A stretch of 50,738 nucleotides of DNA from an uncultured Tateyamaria sp. (lineage in GTDB: Bacteria > Pseudomonadota > Alphaproteobacteria > Rhodobacterales > Rhodobacteraceae), in the NCBI RefSeq assembly GCF_947494755.1, contig NZ_CANLVZ010000008.1, positions 1 through 50,738 on the forward strand, written 5' to 3'. Of this stretch, positions 48,391 through 50,738 are shown in pieces. Each line of letters starts with the position of its first letter. The stretch's first letter is position 1. The position numbers and the translations under genes are program-made. The notes below the pieces were generated by a model. That model made no database searches and had not been told where the DNA came from. It saw nothing but the letters and a program-made list of their open reading frames with translations.

Positions 48391-49050
48391 TCAGATGCGG
48401 GCGAAGCGCTGGACAATCTTGGGCAACAACCCTTGGAACTCGAGGGGCGCATCGCTGACCGCAAGACAAATGCAGTCTTCGTGAATATCCGCGACGGGCG
48501 TGTGATGCATATCGCTGTCGGCAACCTCAACATCGCCGCGCGCGAAATAGTCATCCTCGTCCTGAAACGCACCCTGCAGAACCATCGTCATCTCGGTACC
48601 TTTGTGCCCATGATCCGGCATCGCAGCACCCGCAGGAATGAACAGCAACCGGGCAGAGGCATCACGGGATGTGGGCAAGATCGCCTGCTTCACGCCCATG
48701 CCGATACCGCGCCACTGCACGTCTGCCAGATCGCCACCGACATAATCCTGCAAGGGGCCGGGCAATATCGAGTCCGGCACGCGCGGTGCCCGAATTTCAT
48801 CCACCGGACCGCCGGCGATCAACGCCATCGTGGCGGCAAAGCTGCCAGGCTCAAGCATCACGTCAGTGGCCGGCGCAGTATCCAAAATCTCACCGCCGAC
48901 CGCGTCAAAACTCTCCGCCTGCGCGCGACATGTGTCGCAAAGCGACAGATGCGCGGCCACCATGAGGTTGAAGGCCTCGGGCAGCGTGCCCGCCGCATAT
49001 CCGATCAGAATATCATCCGTCAGATGGTGTTTAATATTGTTTTCCATCAT
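48391..49050 (-). CDS. chrR: Zinc anti-sigma factor ChrR
   Basis: ChrR holds RpoE inactive until singlet oxygen or organic peroxides appear. The 219-residue protein has the N-terminal zinc-binding anti-sigma domain with H9, H34, C38 and C41 (HLSLCDTC), and a C-terminal cupin domain with HGHKGTE and MHHTPVAD metal ligands. It starts four bases after the rpoE stop; the first or second of two ATGs (49050, 49047) may be used. Confidence 0.95.
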   Translation of the reverse strand: MMENNIKHHLTDDILIGYAAGTLPEAFNLMVAAHLSLCDTCRAQAESFDAVGGEILDTAPATDVMLEPGSFAATMALIAGGPVDEIRAPRVPDSILPGPLQDYVGGDLADVQWRGIGMGVKQAILPTSRDASARLLFIPAGAAMPDHGHKGTEMTMVLQGAFQDEDDYFARGDVEVADSDMHHTPVADIHEDCICLAVSDAPLEFQGLLPKIVQRFARI

Positions 49051-49054
49051 CTTT

Positions 49055-49603
49055 TCACTTCATTGCGTGGCGCAGCCGTTCCAGCGCCAATCGTATTCTC
49101 GATTTGATCGTGCCAAGGGGCAGACCGGTTTGTTCGGCGATTTCGCTGTGGGACAAATCCCCGAAATACGCCTTCTCAATCAACTCACGCTGGTTGGCGG
49201 GCAATTCTGCGATAGCACGCCCCAACTGTTCACTCTCCTGCTGCAAGGCCATCACATCGGCCTGATCAGGGTCTTCTTCGGGGCCCCAGCCCAGATCTTC
49301 GGGCTCGGGGCGGCGTTGCTTGCGCAACACATCAATCTTTCGGTTCCGTGCGATGGTGAAAATCCACGTCGCAACAGAGGCCCTCGCGGGGTCGAACATG
49401 TGCGCCTTGTGCCAGCACGTCGCCAACACCTCCTGGGCACATTCTTCGGCCAGCGAACCGTCCGCACCGGAATTGATCAAAAATCCCTTCACCCGGGGGG
49501 CAAAGTGAGCAAACAGCTCGGCAAAGGCCTGCTGATCCTGATCATCCCGGATGCGGTACATGTGGTCGACCCACAGCATCCGCTTTCCGTCGTTTGCGTT
49601 CAT
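49055..49603 (-). CDS. rpoE: ECF sigma factor RpoE (singlet oxygen response)
   Basis: This 182-residue ECF sigma factor has region 2 (FAELFAHFAPRVKGFLI, ECAQEVLATCWHKAHMFDP, ATWIFTIARNRKIDVLR) and region 4 (LPANQRELIEKAYFGDLSHSEIA, PLGTIKSRIRLALERLR). With ChrR next to it, it is the RpoE of the Rhodobacter type that responds to singlet oxygen. Start at ATG 49603; the open frame to 49765 is a non-coding extension. An RpoE-type promoter lies at 49692-49721, so it controls itself. Confidence 0.96.
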   Translation of the reverse strand: MNANDGKRMLWVDHMYRIRDDQDQQAFAELFAHFAPRVKGFLINSGADGSLAEECAQEVLATCWHKAHMFDPARASVATWIFTIARNRKIDVLRKQRRPEPEDLGWGPEEDPDQADVMALQQESEQLGRAIAELPANQRELIEKAYFGDLSHSEIAEQTGLPLGTIKSRIRLALERLRHAMK

Positions 49604-49691
49604 AATCGATGGTCCTGACACCGCGCCCAAACCTACCCCAATGGGCTGAGGCGCTTCTGCTCCTGACGTTTCTAATCCCGCAAACATACCC

Positions 49692-49721
49692 AGTCTACGC
49701 CCCTCCGACGGCTGTGGATCA
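49692..49721 (-). promoter_or_regulatory. RpoE-type promoter of rpoE-chrR
   Basis: The minus strand reads TGATCC, 18 bases, then TAGACT, fitting the Rhodobacter RpoE promoter pattern TGATCC-N18-TAAGA-like. It lies about 90 bases before the rpoE start codon, as expected for autoregulation. Confidence 0.7.
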
Positions 49722-49743
49722 AAAATAAACTTCTGCAAAATGT

Positions 49744-49773
49744 GCATCCGTTTCCATGCGGGCACCGTAAACG
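49744..49773 (+). promoter_or_regulatory. Possible RpoE-type promoter of the divergent oxidase gene
   Basis: GCATCC, 18 bases, TAAACG: the spacer is the same as in the rpoE promoter, the -35 keeps ATCC and the -10 keeps TAA. It lies 37 bases before the ATG of the FAD oxidase. A two-way RpoE control region would fit what is known of the Rhodobacter cluster. Confidence 0.5.
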
Positions 49774-49809
49774 TTACAAATGCCCAACTAACTTGGATTC
49801 CAGAACTTT

Positions 49810-50738
49810 ATGCCGCTTGAAATGATATGTACCGCCCGCAAACGCATTGCTGTGATCGGGGGCGGGATTTCCGGAATGGGCGCTGCCTACACACTTGCCC
49901 CGCATCACGATGTGACCCTGTTCGAGGCGGAGCCCCGTCTGGGAGGTCACGCCCGCACAATCACAGCAGGCAAACGCGGTGATCAGCCTGTCGATACCGG
50001 GTTTCTGGTATTCAACTATGCTAACTACCCCAACATGGCTGACCTTTTTGCGGACCTCGATGTGCCGGTCGTCAAATCGAACATGAGCTTTGGGGCCTCA
50101 ATTGATGGGGGGCGACTGGAATACGGCCTCGCCAGCCTCAACGCGCTGTTTGCGCAACGGACCAACGCGCTGAATCCCCGGTTCCTCGGCATGGTTCGCG
50201 ACATCCTGCGGTTCAACAAAAACGCGTTGCGCGTGGCCAATGAGGATCGCACTCGTACCGTTGGGCAATTCCTTGAAGTGTTGGGCACCGGCACCTGGTT
50301 TCGCGATTACTACCTGTTGCCCCTGAGCGGGGCGATCTGGTCTACCCCGACCGAAAAGATCATGGATTTCCCGGCCCACGCGATGATCCAGTTTTTCGAG
50401 AACCACGCACTGCTGAACGCAACAGGCCAGCACCAGTGGTACACGGTGAATGGCGGCTCCATCCAATACGTGCGCCGTCTTGAGGCGGCACTGCTCGGGT
50501 ACGGCGCGGATGTGCGCCTTGGCGCGGCGGTGCAGTCGGTGCGCCGCACCCCCGCCGGTGCCCAGATCAAGGCGTGGGGGGGCGAGTGGGAACAGTTTGA
50601 CGAGGTGGTCTTCGCCGCGCATTCCGACGACAGCCTTGCCATGCTCAGCGACCCCACCCCCGAAGAACACGCCGCCCTGGAGGCGGTCAAATATCAGCCC
50701 AATGACATCATCCTGCACCGCGACGCCTCCATTATGCC
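49810..50738 (+). CDS. FAD-dependent amine oxidase family protein, cut by the window end
   Basis: The first 309 residues of an FAD-binding oxidoreductase are visible. The dinucleotide fold is GGGISGMGAAYTL (residues 17-29), with FEAEPRLGGHART after it and the family block DTGFLVFNYANYPNM. The type is the one named 'cyclopropane fatty acid-associated' or NAD(P)-binding amine oxidase. In Rhodobacter sphaeroides a similar gene lies divergent from rpoE-chrR and heads an RpoE-controlled operon for modified fatty acids; the present layout suggests the same. The 3' end and the rest of the operon are outside the window. Confidence 0.9.
   Translation, partial: MPLEMICTARKRIAVIGGGISGMGAAYTLAPHHDVTLFEAEPRLGGHARTITAGKRGDQPVDTGFLVFNYANYPNMADLFADLDVPVVKSNMSFGASIDGGRLEYGLASLNALFAQRTNALNPRFLGMVRDILRFNKNALRVANEDRTRTVGQFLEVLGTGTWFRDYYLLPLSGAIWSTPTEKIMDFPAHAMIQFFENHALLNATGQHQWYTVNGGSIQYVRRLEAALLGYGADVRLGAAVQSVRRTPAGAQIKAWGGEWEQFDEVVFAAHSDDSLAMLSDPTPEEHAALEAVKYQPNDIILHRDASIM

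Overview
The window is a GC-rich alphaproteobacterial chromosome segment, most likely from the Roseobacter group of Rhodobacteraceae. The reasons are a 16S-Ile-Ala-23S-5S operon with an enlarged 23S helix 9, an RpoE-ChrR singlet-oxygen module divergent from an FAD amine oxidase, a short 41-residue bL36, a DinB with an N-terminal zinc ribbon, a paired Lys1-like/saccharopine dehydrogenase set, and intergenic repeats of a kind I associate with Rhodobacteraceae. The species cannot be named from the sequence alone.

Layout. 1-6.4 kb: one complete rRNA operon on the minus strand and its long upstream region, which holds a dense cluster of GANTC sites and a perfect DnaA box. 6.4-8.3 kb: the periplasmic methionine sulfoxide repair pair msrQ and msrP, with a frameshifted DUF2306 membrane gene on the opposite strand between them. 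8.4-18.3 kb: housekeeping and stress genes (FMN-dependent glutamate synthase-like protein, fasciclin protein, clpB with an RpoH-type promoter, a small conserved-looking protein behind an EcfG-like promoter motif, pyrF, a Nudix hydrolase, dinB, N-formylglutamate amidohydrolase, tRNA-Val, bL36). 18.5-24.8 kb: accessory genes (tandem GNAT, SbtA-like permease divergent from a LysR regulator, YghU-like GST, a secreted protein, an orphan ferric-iron type ABC permease).

25-35.7 kb is the most distinctive block: a minus-strand branched-chain amino acid type ABC transporter (livG, livH, livM, livK, livF). It begins with a long-chain acyl-CoA ligase and ends with a PaaK-like ligase. Two related secreted proteins of unknown function lie between livG and livH, and a small DUF6958-like gene is translationally coupled to livF. 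Two short genes on the opposite strand interrupt the set. I infer import of a carboxylic acid that is then activated to a CoA thioester.

35.8-38.7 kb: a hybrid PAS-type histidine kinase overlapping an OmpR-family regulator, then a WGR-domain protein. 38.8-43.5 kb: a two-ended membrane protein, an M20 carbamoylase-type hydrolase and a stand-alone molybdenum formate dehydrogenase alpha subunit. 43.7-48.4 kb: AbrB-type membrane protein, histidine phosphatase, GST and the saccharopine (lysine) gene pair. 48.4-50.7 kb: chrR-rpoE and the divergent FAD oxidase, with RpoE-type promoter motifs facing both ways.

No CRISPR array, prophage or insertion sequence was seen. The candidates for something undescribed are the secreted protein pair inside the transporter operon, the recurring small genes on the opposite strand inside operons, the GANTC/DnaA-box cluster upstream of rrn, and a compact peptide-hairpin-terminator transcript near 15.1 kb.
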